Shown: positions 24,544-36,900 of the stretch, piece by piece | Layout: each line of letters begins with the position of its first letter | Position numbering within the stretch: position 1 is the first letter of the stretch | Origin: Dendrocalamus latiflorus | Lineage: Eukaryota > Streptophyta > Magnoliopsida > Poales > Poaceae | Direction: 5' to 3' | Assembly (NCBI GenBank): GCA_017311315.1 | Contig: CM029631.1 | Location: 11,131,910 to 11,195,909, forward strand | DNA length: 64,000 nucleotides | Made by a program: the position numbers and the translations under genes | The notes under the pieces: generated by a model | Database searches by the model: none | Told to the model about the DNA's origin: nothing | The model's input: the letters and a program-made list of their open reading frames with translations, nothing else

Positions 24544-24868
24544 CTTCAGTCGGTCCAGTCGCATATCGTCTGGCGATTCCTGCACAGTCTGGCATTTATA
24601 ATGTCTTCCACGTCTCCACTCTCAAACCCTTTCATGGCAGCCCTCCAAAACACAGCGCATTGCCTCCCCTTCATCGTGGTCATGTACAGCTTTAGCTGGC
24701 ACGCGTGCTCAGTGTCAGACTTAATCATGGTGTGTGGGAATTGAGGGTGCAGTGGCAATCCGATTCCGTAAATGAACTGGACAAAACTTGGGTGAAGTGC
24801 GATGATTTTGGTAAGGAATTCCCTGATTATAAGCTTGCAGATGAACTATTTCAAAAGGATGGGGGAAA
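24544..24868 (+). pseudogene. Integrase C-terminal fragment of the old Reina-like element, downstream part
   Basis: Continues the sequence cut at 14435: VGPVAYRLAIP, YNVFHVSTLKPF, then after stops and frame changes a chromodomain-like tail (ELRVQWQ, TWVKCDDF, FPDYKLADELF), running straight into the right LTR. Confidence 0.85.
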
Positions 24869-25164
24869 TATTACGGATTGTTTAGTCGGACTCCAGTACC
24901 ATCGCCGAAACAAGTCCTGATTCAAATATAGGAAGTTTCAAGATAGAAAGAGTAGTTTACAAATCGGTTTCAATTAAGGAATAGTTTTCGATTCCAACTA
25001 TATTGATTTAAACTCAACTCTCTTATAAAAAGGTTCGAGGATAGCAACAGCTAGACAAGCAATAATACAAGTATTTCTTCCTCAAATCCTTCTTCTCCTT
25101 GCCCTAACGTCTCATCCTTATCACTTGCGTTCTTCTTCCTTTAGATCAGCCTTGGTACCTAACG
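24869..25164 (+). repeat. 3' LTR of the old Reina-like element
   Basis: Aligns with 13390-13658; it keeps a 26-base stretch (GCAACAGCTAGACAAGCAAT and neighbours) missing from the left copy. Its first bases read TATTACGG where TG is expected, a likely transition. Confidence 0.88.
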
Positions 25165-25169
25165 GTATG

Positions 25170-25575
25170 CTATACAGATTGTTAATTGTTGTGGAGATGT
25201 TAACATGCAATAAACACTTATGTTGTGTACTACTACGGCCTGTGAAGTTGAACTCTATTTTGTTACACCATAAATTTTGTCTGAAAACTATGTATCTCCT
25301 CTCAATATGAAGGATTTATTACTCTCTTGCCAGCAGTAGACTTTTGTGAGGGTACCAGTACTACCAACCTGCCATTACTCTTTACGAGATTATCACTGAT
25401 ATTCCATATATTTTGCACATAGAAGGATGCATCTTACAATGCCACAGAATAACAATATGTTCTTCTATCCTTAAATGCATTTTGACATCTGTGGGTTTCT
25501 TCTGCAAAAGTCTATATATTGCATTAACATAAGTTACATAACCCAAATGGATCAAACTTCAGGACACCCAACTGC
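25170..25575. other. Flanking DNA between the retrotransposon nest and the P450 relic
   Basis: AT-rich, no open frame of note and no repeat structure seen. It lies just downstream of the P450 stop codon on the minus strand, so it could include that gene's former 3' UTR. Confidence 0.4.
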
Positions 25576-25716
25576 CTAATCCTTATGCCTCTTGATGACC
25601 TGAAGCTTGACTCTGTGCTTGAAGTTGACCACAATTCCATACCAAAACTAAAGAGGTGACTCCTTCGTAGGAGAGTGGCGGAACACGTAGTGCCAGTAGG
25701 GATGGATCATTGCGAG

Positions 25717-28432
25717 TGTAACGCCCCCATTTCATGAGCCGCTGGAGATCCCTGCAACCACCCAGAACTATTCAGTTGTGGAGTACTACACATGAGTGTG
25801 CACCATAACAATACATACTTACAACAAAAGAGCCAAGCTTTATTACAGAAATATGGTTTATCAACCTAATTTTTAACGCAGTGGGCATGTAAGCCCAAAG
25901 TTATCTTACAATACAAAAGAAACTCCCACAGGTAAACTTGAGTGTGGCTAAGACCTAAAACCAGTCGTCTTCAGCGTAGTATGGTTCTTCTAGAGATTCA
26001 TCAACAGCTTGGTCGTCGCAGTTCCAATGTTCTTCTGTTGTTGTTTAGTAAGTAATGAGTACAACCATATGCAGCAAGTCATAAGAGTAAATTCTAACTT
26101 ATCTACTTGCAAGGATATTCAAAAGAAGGGAATATACTGGTTCTATTAATTCTAGTGGATGCAATTTTATTTGCAAACATTTTAAGCAAAAGACTAAGGA
26201 ACACTAACTTCTTAAGATTAAAGGAGGTTTCTTTCAATACTTAATTACTCAGATTAAAACATAACAAAATCTACTTATGCATTACTGTTGGAATCACCCA
26301 ATAAACATAACTTCATTTACCAAAAGCATGGCGTATTCGAATACCATTTATTTCACTATGTAGAGTTGCTCAGCTTTACCCACAAGATTTCTCAAATTCT
26401 CAATGTCACGCGATAGGCACGCTTCAGCTTGCGTGCGACTGAGTTGAGAAAATAAGATTTTTCACTACTCATTTCTTTATATAGACTCTACCCGGTAAAT
26501 CCCCACTCAGACCCGGTATTCACTGGCTAGACCTATACACTTCTGCCCGTCCCGAGTGGTATCTACTGTTATTAGGTATGGTTACACCGCTTCCATACCA
26601 ATTCCCCGTCATCCACACTCCTGCCTCCTATAGAGATTCAATCGAGTTGGGCAGTTACTAAACCAGGGTTAACAAGTCAACTCTTATGGTTGAGCGACCA
26701 CTATGTCCTTTACTTAGCATAATGTTCTTGTCCTTACTTTTCACTTGAGGCTACCAACCATATCCCAAATCCTCTGTGCTCAACGGCACTACTACCCATC
26801 TCCTCAAGCCTCCACCCTAGGATAACGTCATGGACTCCAACCATCTCGTGGCTTTCCACGATTCCTCTTTACCCTAGAACCATTTTAACAATTCTACTGG
26901 CCAAAAGCCAAGTCACTTAGTAGTACAAAATTTTGAGTGAGATAATCTATAGCTATTTATAGAATAATTAAATATTACTAAGGTTGTCAAGATGAATATG
27001 TCCTCAAATTAAATATGGCATTTTTCAGTGATAGAACATAACTAAGTAGCATATCATTCTAAACATTTATTTTAGTTAAATAACATTTCACAATTAACAT
27101 TAAGGCAAATACTGTAATTAAATAATTTAAATATCATAGAATTCAATATGATCAAAAACTTATAACTTGCTTTGCTGCTCTACGAACTCTAATATCTCGT
27201 ATACTTCGTTGCTCGGTTCCAATACTTGCACAGTCGCCTCCGAAAGCTCGGGAACTAGCGCAAACACATAAAACAACATGAGCATGTGCTTGAGTCTAAT
27301 CAAGCTAGGAAAATAAATTAAAATAAAATACAATAAAAACCAAATGGAGTTGGTTTGGATTTATTGGAGTTCAATTTGGTGGAATGAATGTCACAAATGG
27401 AATTAGGGGGTTGAAAAGATCGAAACAGGGTATTTTTGGAATAGTGCTTTGTACAGTGATGAACAGTGTCAGGACAGTTTGGAGTGAACAGTGCAGCCCG
27501 CAACGGTTTTAAATCGGCCCGACCAAACGGGCCAGCCGATTCGACCCAAGTCGCGCACAACTAAACGACCCAGCACGCGCGCTCACACACCCTATGGATG
27601 ACATGCGGGCACCCACGATGCGGCCACGCCTACTTCATCTTCCTCTAGCCAGTTCTCCCTAGTGCAAAACAGGGAGGCAACGGCTCAAGCGGAGCGGCAC
27701 CGGCAAGTCTTTCCGGCGACTGAGAAAAGCACGGGTGGGTTTAGCTTGAGGTGGTAGTTCCATTTTTGGGCTTTGGAAGGTGTGAAGGCGAATGGTGGTG
27801 GCCGGCGGGAGAGAAGGTTTGGAGCTCCACACCGGCTCTAGGGTTTCTCGATGGTTCACCAGCGAGGTTGAGGACGATTTGGCCATCTGTGGGATATAGG
27901 GTTCATGGTGGTGGCACTAGTTTGGGTCAAGAAAAGCTCGACTAGGATGTCCACGGTGAGGGTGCTCTAGCCAGCGGCGGTCTTTGTAGACTGAGCTCTA
28001 CAGAAAAGCTCATGCTCGAGCTAGTTTACCAACATGATTAGAAGACAAAGAAGGCTCAGTTAGCAAATGCAATCAGATTTTAATTGAAAGATGAAGAAGA
28101 TTGGGTTTAGAGTTCACCGAACTCAGGGGAGGTCGTCGACGGCGTTGACGCGCTGTGGTGAGTGAGAGCTTAATTGGGTGGCTGTGATGTGGATATGGGA
28201 GTGGTGCGGGGCTCTTTGCGATGGCAATTGAGCTTTAAAGGCGAGGTGAGGTGGTGGGAGCAGAAGGTCGATTTCGGTGTTGCCTGCGCATGGAAGGGGG
28301 AGGGAGAGTAGAGCTCTGCTGGGGAAGAGAGTGTGTAGGTGAGATGGCGTACGGTGTCTGCAGGAGTTGGCATGGCATGACGTAGCTGGTACGACTTAGG
28401 CACGCACATTGATCGAGGAACGACGAGCTACA
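25717..28432 (-). mobile_element. Solo LTR of a Ty3/gypsy-type element inside the P450 relic
   Basis: 2716 bp bounded by TGTAACGCCCCC and GAGCTACA, that is TG...CA, flanked by a perfect 5-bp duplication GCGAG (25712-25716 and 28433-28437). No gag-pol, primer site or second LTR was found inside. The end GGCGTTACA on the minus strand resembles gypsy LTR ends and suggests that orientation. Best read as the product of LTR-LTR recombination. Confidence 0.85.
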
Positions 28433-28437
28433 GCGAG

Positions 28438-28757
28438 AGAGTGTACTCAGTCAAATAGCACGCTGCGCAAGAAAGGAAGAGTGAGGTCGGGCGGAGGGCT
28501 TGTGACTGGAAGGTGGGGCCATAGAGTCAGCAATTGGCAGGGTGGTGTGAATGCCCTGGGTTGGCACAGTTGCAAGCTTGAGTGACAACGGCCGGCCGCG
28601 TGGAACAGAGAATAGGGAGGCAGTTTCTCAGGGAGCGCCAACAGAAGGAGAAGGCGGTTAACAAAAGAAGAAAGCAAGAAATCAAGGAGAGTTACCAAAT
28701 TAGCAAAGAAATTGGAATTCAAACAAAGATCCAAAAAGAATTCAAAACTTTTGAATT
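28438..28757. other. Unrecognised 320 bases inside the P450 relic
   Basis: Lies between the heme-loop block and the solo LTR where the P450 exon should continue. It may be a last intron or an additional insertion; good splice borders were not seen. It contains purine-rich stretches and no recognisable coding sequence. Confidence 0.4.
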
Positions 28758-29010
28758 TTGAGGTTGTTTCAGTGAGCTTAACCTCCTGGATGGAGAACTT
28801 CTGGCCGATATAGCCATGCAGGCCCTGGGACCGATGCCGAATGGGATGAATGCATAGGGGTGCCGCCGCTTCTCCTCATCACCAGCAGGGTTGAACCGCT
28901 CCGGCTCTGGGAAGCTACTGGGGTCCTTGGCCAGTACGCCCAGCCCCAGCGACCAGCCACACCCATGCACCTGCATTGCAACAAGGTTTAAAAAGTTAGT
29001 TAAACCGAGA

Positions 29011-30214
29011 GTAAATTTCACAAAATCCTATATTTTAGAACATTGGTAACACAAAATTCCATATTTTGGCAATCTTTTGATAAAACCACAGGCTCTAAGG
29101 CAAACTACTACGCATTACCCTGGTTTGGTTGTTCTCCCATTCCAAACTCTGTTGCTTACCTCGTTTTTCCACCTGTAGGGTGTTACATAGAGGAATGCCA
29201 AACTTTGGTGCCACGGCTACACGGACGTATCGAAGGCTCGAGGTGCAGGTGCACAAGTTCTTTAGACATGAACTCTATGAGGTCATTCCCTATCGACCCA
29301 ACATATGAAGTTGCATTCATCCCCGTTCTACCATCGCATTAACACCACATCAAAAATAAACAATTTACATCAACATGAAAATAAAGGTGTCATTTTACCT
29401 CATAAGAACACCCGAGGAACCTTCTTCCAATGTCACCCCCTTCCAAAGCCACCCTCCTCACTGGGATTAATCCTTGGTCGCATCTCAGGTTGGTACTAGT
29501 CCCCTGACCACACTACTCCGAATCCTCGAAATAGAGTGGAACTTTGTCACAGAAGCCGCAATCCACTTCTTGCATTTGCAAAGAAACCATATCCCCCAAA
29601 TTAAACATGAGGCATATCTCCAAATCCCCCTAATTGAGCTCAAAAATCGACAAAGCAACTCGAAATCCCAAAATTGGGCAAGAAATTGATCACACTCACA
29701 CCATTCAAATTAGAGCCTAATACTACCAATTTTGTGGCAAATTACTTGATCGACCAACCAAATCGACTAATTTGCAGCTAACCCTAATCCTAGCTTGATA
29801 GGCATACCTTCTTAGTGGGGGTGCTTGCCATACTTGCATTATGTAGGTGAGCATCAGCCTTGGTCGTCGGCGCCATAGGTTCCTTCCTCCGAGCGCCTTC
29901 TCCTCCTCTTGGCTTTCTCTGGATGGGTGGCGCATAAAGAAAAGCACAAGAAATGCGAGCAACGTGTGGAACAACAGCCTCTTCCCGCCGTATACCCCGA
30001 TGCGTACTCCCACGATCCATGTTGGCTTCGTGCGTGTCGTTGTCCCTCCACATACGCGTCTACATGTGGGCCAACGCTATGAGAACAGGATAGGAGGATA
30101 GGCAAAATGGCAAACTGTGGCTTGTTGTTACCATATGCCTAAAAACCTACGGTTTTATAAAAAAATGTCAAAACATAGGGTTTTGTGTTACCAATGCTTG
30201 GGACTGAAATTTAC
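29011..30214. mobile_element. DNA transposon-like element with long terminal inverted repeats, nonautonomous
   Basis: The two ends are inverted copies of each other over at least 60 bases: CATTGGTAACACAAAA followed by diverged T-rich sequence and ATAAAACC..AGG, with outer GTAAATTTCA on both sides. The 1.2-kb interior has no recognised transposase. Long TIRs could mean a Mutator-like element, but I could not find a convincing 9-bp target duplication. Confidence 0.6.
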
Positions 30215-30610
30215 TTGAGAAAAAATGAGGAGGTTGTCCTCTTGACCTTGCCACTACTTGTCTATTTTTTTTTAGCTTCAGCTTATGTCTTATAGCTGCA
30301 ACTTATGACTTTTGGCTGTTTATGATAGAGTATAGAAATATAAATAATTCGCGTGCGGTTTTGGTTATATAAATAAAGTCATTACAGTGTGTACACATAG
30401 CTCTTCTGAATCATTCAGATCAAAAAAAAGGAACAACCGAACAAGTATTCAGATCAAATAGATCAGGGGCAAATTGCAAAGGATAAGCAAAATCAAGCGT
30501 TTTTTTCTTGTGTTATTTGCTGTATTCACGGCATGTATCACACAAACCAACAAGACAAGGTAAAAACAACAGGGCCAAGCTGATGTTGCCCTCAGTCAGT
30601 GACAAGAACA

Positions 30611-30649
<39 letters not shown>

Positions 30650-30894
30650 GATTACCCGTAAGAGGACCAGAAGCAAGACACAACGAATGCAAGCACGACA
30701 GTATTTCAGTGCCAAACTCTCTGTATATTGTGTGGACTTTTCACAGTTGTACATAGCTGTAAAAAAGAGTTAACAAGATCATCGTCGTGTCGCAGCTGCA
30801 ATCGGCACAACACAAGGCCGCTTTCGGTAGGAATCCAGGGAAGAACGCAAGACCAGAATTGACTGGCAACAAGAACAAGAAGGCTGGAAACAAT
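30215..30894. other. 3' flank of the Raf-like kinase gene
   Basis: Holds a partial MITE-like segment (about 30270-30400, with AGCTTATGTCTTATAGCTG and TAAATAAAGTC, related to 45041-45262), a TC microsatellite, and the kinase 3' UTR. No gene was recognised. Confidence 0.5.
30614..30646 (+). repeat. TC dinucleotide microsatellite
   Basis: About 16 units of TC (33 bases), just downstream of the kinase gene on its transcribed side. Confidence 0.9.
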
Positions 30895-33800
30895 CTATGG
30901 ACCACGGGCTCTGAAGAAGCACAAGCATCCTCCTGACTGGCCCTTCGGAATCATGCCGCCACCCTTGCTCGTGTCAAGAGCTTCCAAGAGCCGCACCACC
31001 TCGTCCATGTCGGGCCGCTTCTCTGGGTTGGCGTCCCAGCACCTCCGCATGATGTTCGCCATTGCGCTTGGGCAGCAGCGTGGAATCTCCGGCCGCAATT
31101 CCTGCGCATGCACACATGTCAATATTGTTGCAAAGGTCTAAAATTGTGTGCGCACGTCCTTAATTTGTTGTATAATAATAATAACAGCAACAGTGAATCC
31201 AACAGCTGAAAACAAACCTGATGGACAACAGCAGATGAGACAACTGCAAAACTGAGGTTTGGATACGGCATGTCACAACAGTATATTTCCCATAAGCATA
31301 TGCCAAAGCTGTAAACATCACACTTTCTATTGTATGGCTTGCCTTCAAGGACCTGCAGATACAAACAAAAGAGGAACAAAAAATTATTTAAAACGGGGTT
31401 CCAAAAAAATAGAATTGTTTAAAATGGAATCATCGTCCAAACATCTCGTGGTGGAGAAAAAGCACTTCTCCCAATGGCAAGTAAAAATAAAAGCGTATTT
31501 AAAAAAATACAAGGAGACAGCATTCTTTTTTGTATAAAATCTGAGGGCGGTGGCAGTGTACCTCTGGGGCCATGTAACCAAGTGTGCCTGTCGCACCTGT
31601 CATTTCGTTTGGATTCTGAGCCTCAACACGAGCGACACCAAAATCAGCAATCTTAAGGTTTCGTTGAGTAGTAAGTAGCATATTTTCCGTTTTGACATCC
31701 CGATGCACAATCTTTCTTGAGTGTAGATAGCTCAATCTGCAAAAAGAAAAAATATATATATAAAAGAGATGGTTACCATTGGATTCAGATAGAAAAATGC
31801 ACGACAGTGATTTTAGCCAACTTGCTTACCCTCTGGCCAGATCCAACGCAATCTGAACCACAACTTTGTATGCAAGTTTCCTTCGAAAGTTCTTTATTAG
31901 ATATTGTTTCAGTGTTCCTCCAGCGAGATATTCAACCACAACACAACATGCTCTCTGTGGCAGCTCGGTGCGTGCACCGCTCTCGGAACTATCGGCTGGA
32001 ATCTTAAGGTCTGTGGTACCCATTGATGCACCAACGAACTGCAAGAAAGAAAATAAAACACTCGAATAACTTTCGAAATGGACCACAAGAAGAAAGCCTC
32101 TACAGAAGACAGTACCGAAATTGTCAGTCCTGAACTACATTGCTAAAGAAGCTACATGAATGTGTAGCATACTGCTATACAGCAGATATGCTAATGCAAA
32201 TGGATTATTGGATTCACGGTAAGGATCACTGGGAGCACAAATGTTCACCTTTGTAACATTTGGATGGCTGAGCTTATGCCAAACAGCAACCTCCTGTTTA
32301 AATGATGCTCGCAGAGCAGCAGTTTCAGATTCTGTTGCAAAGCCATCTTCTCCCCAATCCAACAGTTTAACTATTACACACCATGAGAAAACAGTATTAG
32401 CTATAATTCATGGGAAGATCAGGGCATTGTAATGTATGTTGTGTTGGTAGTTTGGTAAAGTATCTCAACAATACTTGAAAGTATACAAATGAATCTCAGG
32501 ATGTTCATCAGAGAACTTTTATCCATTTGATAAGACGCTATTCAAGACAGTCGTTTATTTATCCACAAGTCTTCAAAGATCGCATACATCTCAATCCTAT
32601 GAAACAGTTAGAATATAGAAACAGGACGTGTGGATCAGCTTAATACAGCACATAAGCACCCAAAACAGGCACCTAGCATACAATGAATGTATCATAAATT
32701 TAGGCTTAGGATTGCACAATCTGACCACCCTCCTACTAAGAAACAGAAGCGAGTAAAAGAAATTTCCATTTTAATCTTATGCCTATTGTTGGAGCAAGAT
32801 GCATATAAACACATATCCAACTTTGGCAAGCATTCGCTAGAGAGGATCAACATATATCCGAAGCTCAGCAATTATTCAGAAATGAAGACAAAGGAAGCAA
32901 GAATCTAATGAAGGGAGATACAAGAAAAAGCGATCTAAATTATTTGTAGGCAGGAAATATGCACAAGCAGATGATAGTAGTCCAAAGTTCCAAACCATAT
33001 GCGTGATAGGCATATTAATATCTATTCGATTTCATGATCAAGCAACAGAGGTCCTGCAAGATTAGACTTCAAAGTTGTCTCAGACAGATGTAAATCTACT
33101 CAAATTTGAAAATGTAGGGGGCAAGTGTGACCAGTTAGAGGACTAGTAGAAATCGTAGATGCATTATGTAGCAATAGTTTAACAAAAAATATTGGAACAC
33201 TCAAAGACGCAATACTCACGCAAAAGCTACAGCAACTCTGCACCACATAATGCCATGCATATCACTTGTGCTACAACATTTATTTTGCATGAGCAATCTG
33301 TAGTATACAAGCCAGAGATGTAGGCATGAGGGTTGTATTTTGCATGAACAAGTATTCTTTCTTAATTCACATGCTAAATCGAATACGACAAAACCAGCTA
33401 TTTGCTAGAACATGTGTCCAATGGGAGAATAAGAACCAGAACAATGAATACTGTTAATACCGATGGGCTCATAACTATTCGGCATCATGTTAACCTGCCT
33501 AACTAGGGAACTTTGAACCATCTACCTAGAACCAACAAATCCTTTTTTTTTTGAGAGAACGCAAAAGAATTGCGTGTCATTGTGTTAAGAAGGATTTACA
33601 GAACCATCAACTCCTGAACCAGCATTTTTCACACACACAACAGAGATGAAGAACAATAAGAAAGCTGTATAAAAGAAAGGTAGTATACCTGCAACATCTT
33701 GGCCATCATACGTGCCGCGATAGACCGTGCCGTACGTCCCCTGCGCGATGACGCGCCGGATCTCAAGCTTGGAGAGGTCGATCTCCCAGTCCTCCTTGGG

Positions 33801-33983
33801 CCCCTGGGACCTGCCCTTGTTCTTCTCCAACCTCTTGGCCAGCTGCTTGTCCAGTTGGATGTCCAGCTCCTCGAGGACGATCTTGTCGGCGCGCACGTAC
33901 GCCTCGGCCTCGTCGCCGCCGAGGACCCCCGAGGCCTTCATCTTCTTCGTCGCTTCCGACGACGCACCGGTGCTCGACGCCAT
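30895..33983 (-). CDS. Raf-like protein kinase (plant MAPKKK, group C type)
   Basis: Cytosolic Ser/Thr kinase of the plant Raf-like group. Exons in transcript order are 33983-33689, 32370-32249, 32038-31830, 31736-31562, 31352-31218 and 31101-30895; they sum to 1143 bases, 380 residues and TAG. The kinase domain starts near residue 80. It has the glycine loop GTYGTVYRG, the ATP lysine in VAVKLLDW (the codon spans the first intron junction), FKQEVAVWHKLSHPN, the catalytic loop HRDVKTENMLL, DFGVAR, the activation segment GTLGYMAPEVLEGKPYNRKCDVYSFG, and the C-lobe CWDANPEKRPDMDEVV. All catalytic residues are present. The N-terminus is short and charged, without a known domain; the tail is Cys-containing (GGCLCFF). 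The ATG at 33983 is preferred over an in-frame upstream ATG at 34124 because the added residues are not kinase-like. Intron 1 is about 1.3 kb. Confidence 0.92.
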
Positions 33984-36900
33984 CACCCGAAACCAACTTC
34001 CAAAAACTCGACCGCAAGTCGCAGAATCGAAGACTACCTTGCCGCGAACCAGAGCGCTAGGTATCAAGCAATAATTGGGCCCTTGCCGACTTGCTCGCCT
34101 CGAGATATATCGGTACCGAACCACGAGGCCACGACTGAACAGGTTTCCAAATATAGCTGGGATTTGACCGGAACTGGACAGGAATCCAAGAAGCCGAAGG
34201 GAAAACGGAAGGCGGCGCCTTTCACCGAATCAGAACAGGGCGGACGGCAAAAAAAGGGGAAGCGGCGTAAAGCTGAGCTCCTCGCGACAGCTTGAGACGA
34301 GTCCGGTCAGAGTTGGGGAAAGCGCGCGGAAAGCACGCGCCTTCACCGACCCGGACACCTCGAACCACCACACCACGCGACGCGGGCGGAATCCGAGCTC
34401 CAACCGACCTCGGGAATCCGCACAACAGCACCTCCAATCCAACAGGCCCGGCAGGGAAGATTGGCTCGAGCTCGGAGCTCTCTCTCCAAAGAAGCTTCAA
34501 TTGAGCCCAAGAACCTTCGGGTCGGGCGAGAGCTGGCTCGAACAGCGCGGAATTCTCCGGACAGACGCTGCGACCTAGGTAATGTGCAGGCGGGGAGCCT
34601 CCAATCCGGCACGAGCAGCGCGGGGATAGAGAGGGATCCGGGGCGGCCGCGGCCGACGACGGGAGGAAGAGGAGGGGGTTGGGTGGGCTTGCGATTCTGG
34701 TAAGGAGCGGAGCTTTTGTCTAACTACAAGCGGACACGACGCAGCCTCTCGAGTCGAGGAGCTGTGTACGAGTCCAACACTTGACACAAATTTTTTTCCT
34801 AGGAAACTTTAACACGAAATGGAGCATCATATAGTGCCTGATTTTAATAAGTAGTCAATGGGTTTGTGGATTCCAACGTCTGATCAGAACATTTTCATGA
34901 CGTCAAACGCAAGCAGATGTGTACCGACTCTACATGTGGGAGCATGGACATTCAATCGGATTATAACGATGCAATCATGCAAATGAATAATTCACTTATT
35001 AAATTGTTAATTTACTGGTAGTTTGCAATATCTACCTTAAAATTCACTTATTAAATCACACCAAGCTCCCTCTAAAAGAAATAGATTACACTGGAAAGTT
35101 GCGGGTGTACCTCGTTTTAAGCTAGTTTTATAAAAGTCAATGTTTTTGTACTATCGTTCACTAGTAAGATAAAAAAAATAGCATTTCTTTGAAGAAGTAT
35201 GGGCTATTAATTTATTAGGATGTTCAAAACTGCATACAATATTTGAAATAAATAATCATTGCAAGATCAACAAGTTTTTTCGGCAACGACAGATGGTTTT
35301 TGATCCTAGCATTTGTGCTAATGAACCAAATACAGATAAGCTATTTTGAAAAGAATGATCTAATAAATTTTTTTAAAAAAGTGATAAAAAAACTATCCTA
35401 TTTATCTATCAGAAGAAAGTATAAGCAGAAGAAGAAAAAACAAGACTTCAGCTCTAAGCCTCTAATGTCCACACTGCCAATTAATAGTCTTACGACATCC
35501 TCTTTGGAAAAACTTTTGCTTGTACGTCTGAAGGATCGATCCAACCAAGCTACTACTGTACACAACCTTCAAAAAAAACCTAGTACTGTACGTTATTCTC
35601 TTCGCATCGACATGTTCACACACACAAGAACATCACATCAACGTGTCGACACACATATTACCTAGACTAGTAGTTGAATGGCAAAATGATTGCACGTTGC
35701 ATTCGTGCGAAAATTGTCTACCTAATGATTGAGGAATAGGGGCCGAACCACGTAGTGTTACATAGCACCGGATTCAAAAATATTTTTAGAAGAGATTAGC
35801 ACTTTTATCTTATATATAAACCCCTAGCTAAACTCAGTATATCCGGTTCTTTCTTTAAAACCTAATGAAGGGAGCACTAGCAGCCTAAATTCTCAGTAGC
35901 TAGCAGCAGTTCATGAGAAGCCTCCGCTTTCGTCAGTCCTTGAGGCGACTACAACAAGCTGACCCAGTCCTTGAGCCAACATAAGAGGGAGGAGCGCAAC
36001 AGGCCACGATGTCCATTTGATGATCCCAATCATATCACCTCGTAGCAACCCTTGATGCTTGTTTGTCTCATATGGTCGATCAGGAGATGTACACCACATC
36101 TGTCACACAGTTGCAGCCAGCTAGGCAGCGACCAGTTGTCGGAGAATAGAAGAAATCGACGCCACCGGCCGCCCTCGCCTACCATCTCACCGTGGCGTCG
36201 CCTGGTCCCTATTGCCTCACACCCTCACTGATCGAAGGAAGCTTATGTCCACCCAATCAATATGTGTTTTGCTCTAAATTTATCTCAATTATTCTAATTT
36301 GTGTGTTAGGGTTTCAATATGGTGATTCTTGATTGATTTTTATCGAATTGTAGGGTTAAGACTTAGGGTTTTATTTTTTGTTTTTAGAATACCAGCCTAG
36401 CTCATTGCAAATCGGGGGGCCAAATTATAGTAGTTGACCGCAATGTCAAGTAAGTAAGCCACTAGACATATTTTCTATTATATTATTTTTGAATTATTGA
36501 ATATATAAATATATAACTGACTTTTTAATTAATTGGTGATAATTTCATGAATGATATACTTATTTGCTATGTGGAGAAATAAGAATTGATGAAAATTACT
36601 AATGATGTTATGGTTCAGCGCTTTATGAATATGAAAGAACGTAAATACTAAAAGATAATACATTAACTTACGTTTGATCATTCTACTATTTTTTATTTGA
36701 AAACTTAAAATAATTTTGTTCTCTTTGGTTTCGCCTTTAATTCATTCAGTTTGCTGGAATTAATCAATATTATTATCAGATTTTTTTATTTTGGTAAGTA
36801 TTTTAGTCATTACTTCTTTATCATCATACGTTGTCGTCAGTTATGATAAAATATTGGTGCTAAAAATTATAAAACACATTACTATTTACCACGGCATTGT

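Larger units (their letters stand above)
13390..25164 (+). mobile_element. Old Reina-like Ty3/gypsy retrotransposon, internally deleted, hosting a second element
   Basis: Two related short LTRs (13390-13658 and 24869-25164) enclose only the integrase end of a gypsy polyprotein. Both sides carry the 5-bp target duplication GTATG (13385-13389 and 25165-25169). Gag, protease, reverse transcriptase and the primer binding site are gone. The left LTR lacks about 26 bases present in the right one and there are many substitutions between them, so the insertion is old. Short LTRs and a C-terminal tail of the ELRVQWQ...TWVKCDDFGKEFPDY kind suggest the Reina clade of chromoviruses. A 10.1-kb younger element is inserted at 14436-24538. 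Confidence 0.9.
25576..28970 (-). pseudogene. MAX1: CYP711A (MAX1-like) cytochrome P450, 3'-end relic split by a solo LTR
   Basis: CYP711A enzymes oxidise carlactone in strigolactone synthesis. The upstream part (28970 down to about 28758) follows a minus-strand AG acceptor and encodes LGVLAKDP, FPEPERF, EEKRRHPYAFIPFGIGPRAC (heme Cys loop) and, after an 8-base insertion that shifts the frame, IGQKFSIQEVKL. The downstream part (25716-25576) resumes with the matching family end: LAMIHPYWHYVFRHSP, GIVVNFK, VKLQVIKRHK and a stop, with a premature TAG at 25648-25650. Between them lie a 2.7-kb solo LTR with target duplication GCGAG and about 320 bases of other sequence. A short block is also missing between FPEP and ERF. 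Upstream exons were not found. Family assignment rests on the RRHPYAFIPFGIGPRAC and YVFRHSP blocks. Confidence 0.85.

Noticed and set aside
30614..30646. TC repeat considered as a promoter element
   Set aside because: It lies downstream of the kinase gene, and no transcript start is indicated.
35911..36099. 62-codon minus-strand frame considered as a gene fragment
   Set aside because: Too short, no motif, no splice context.
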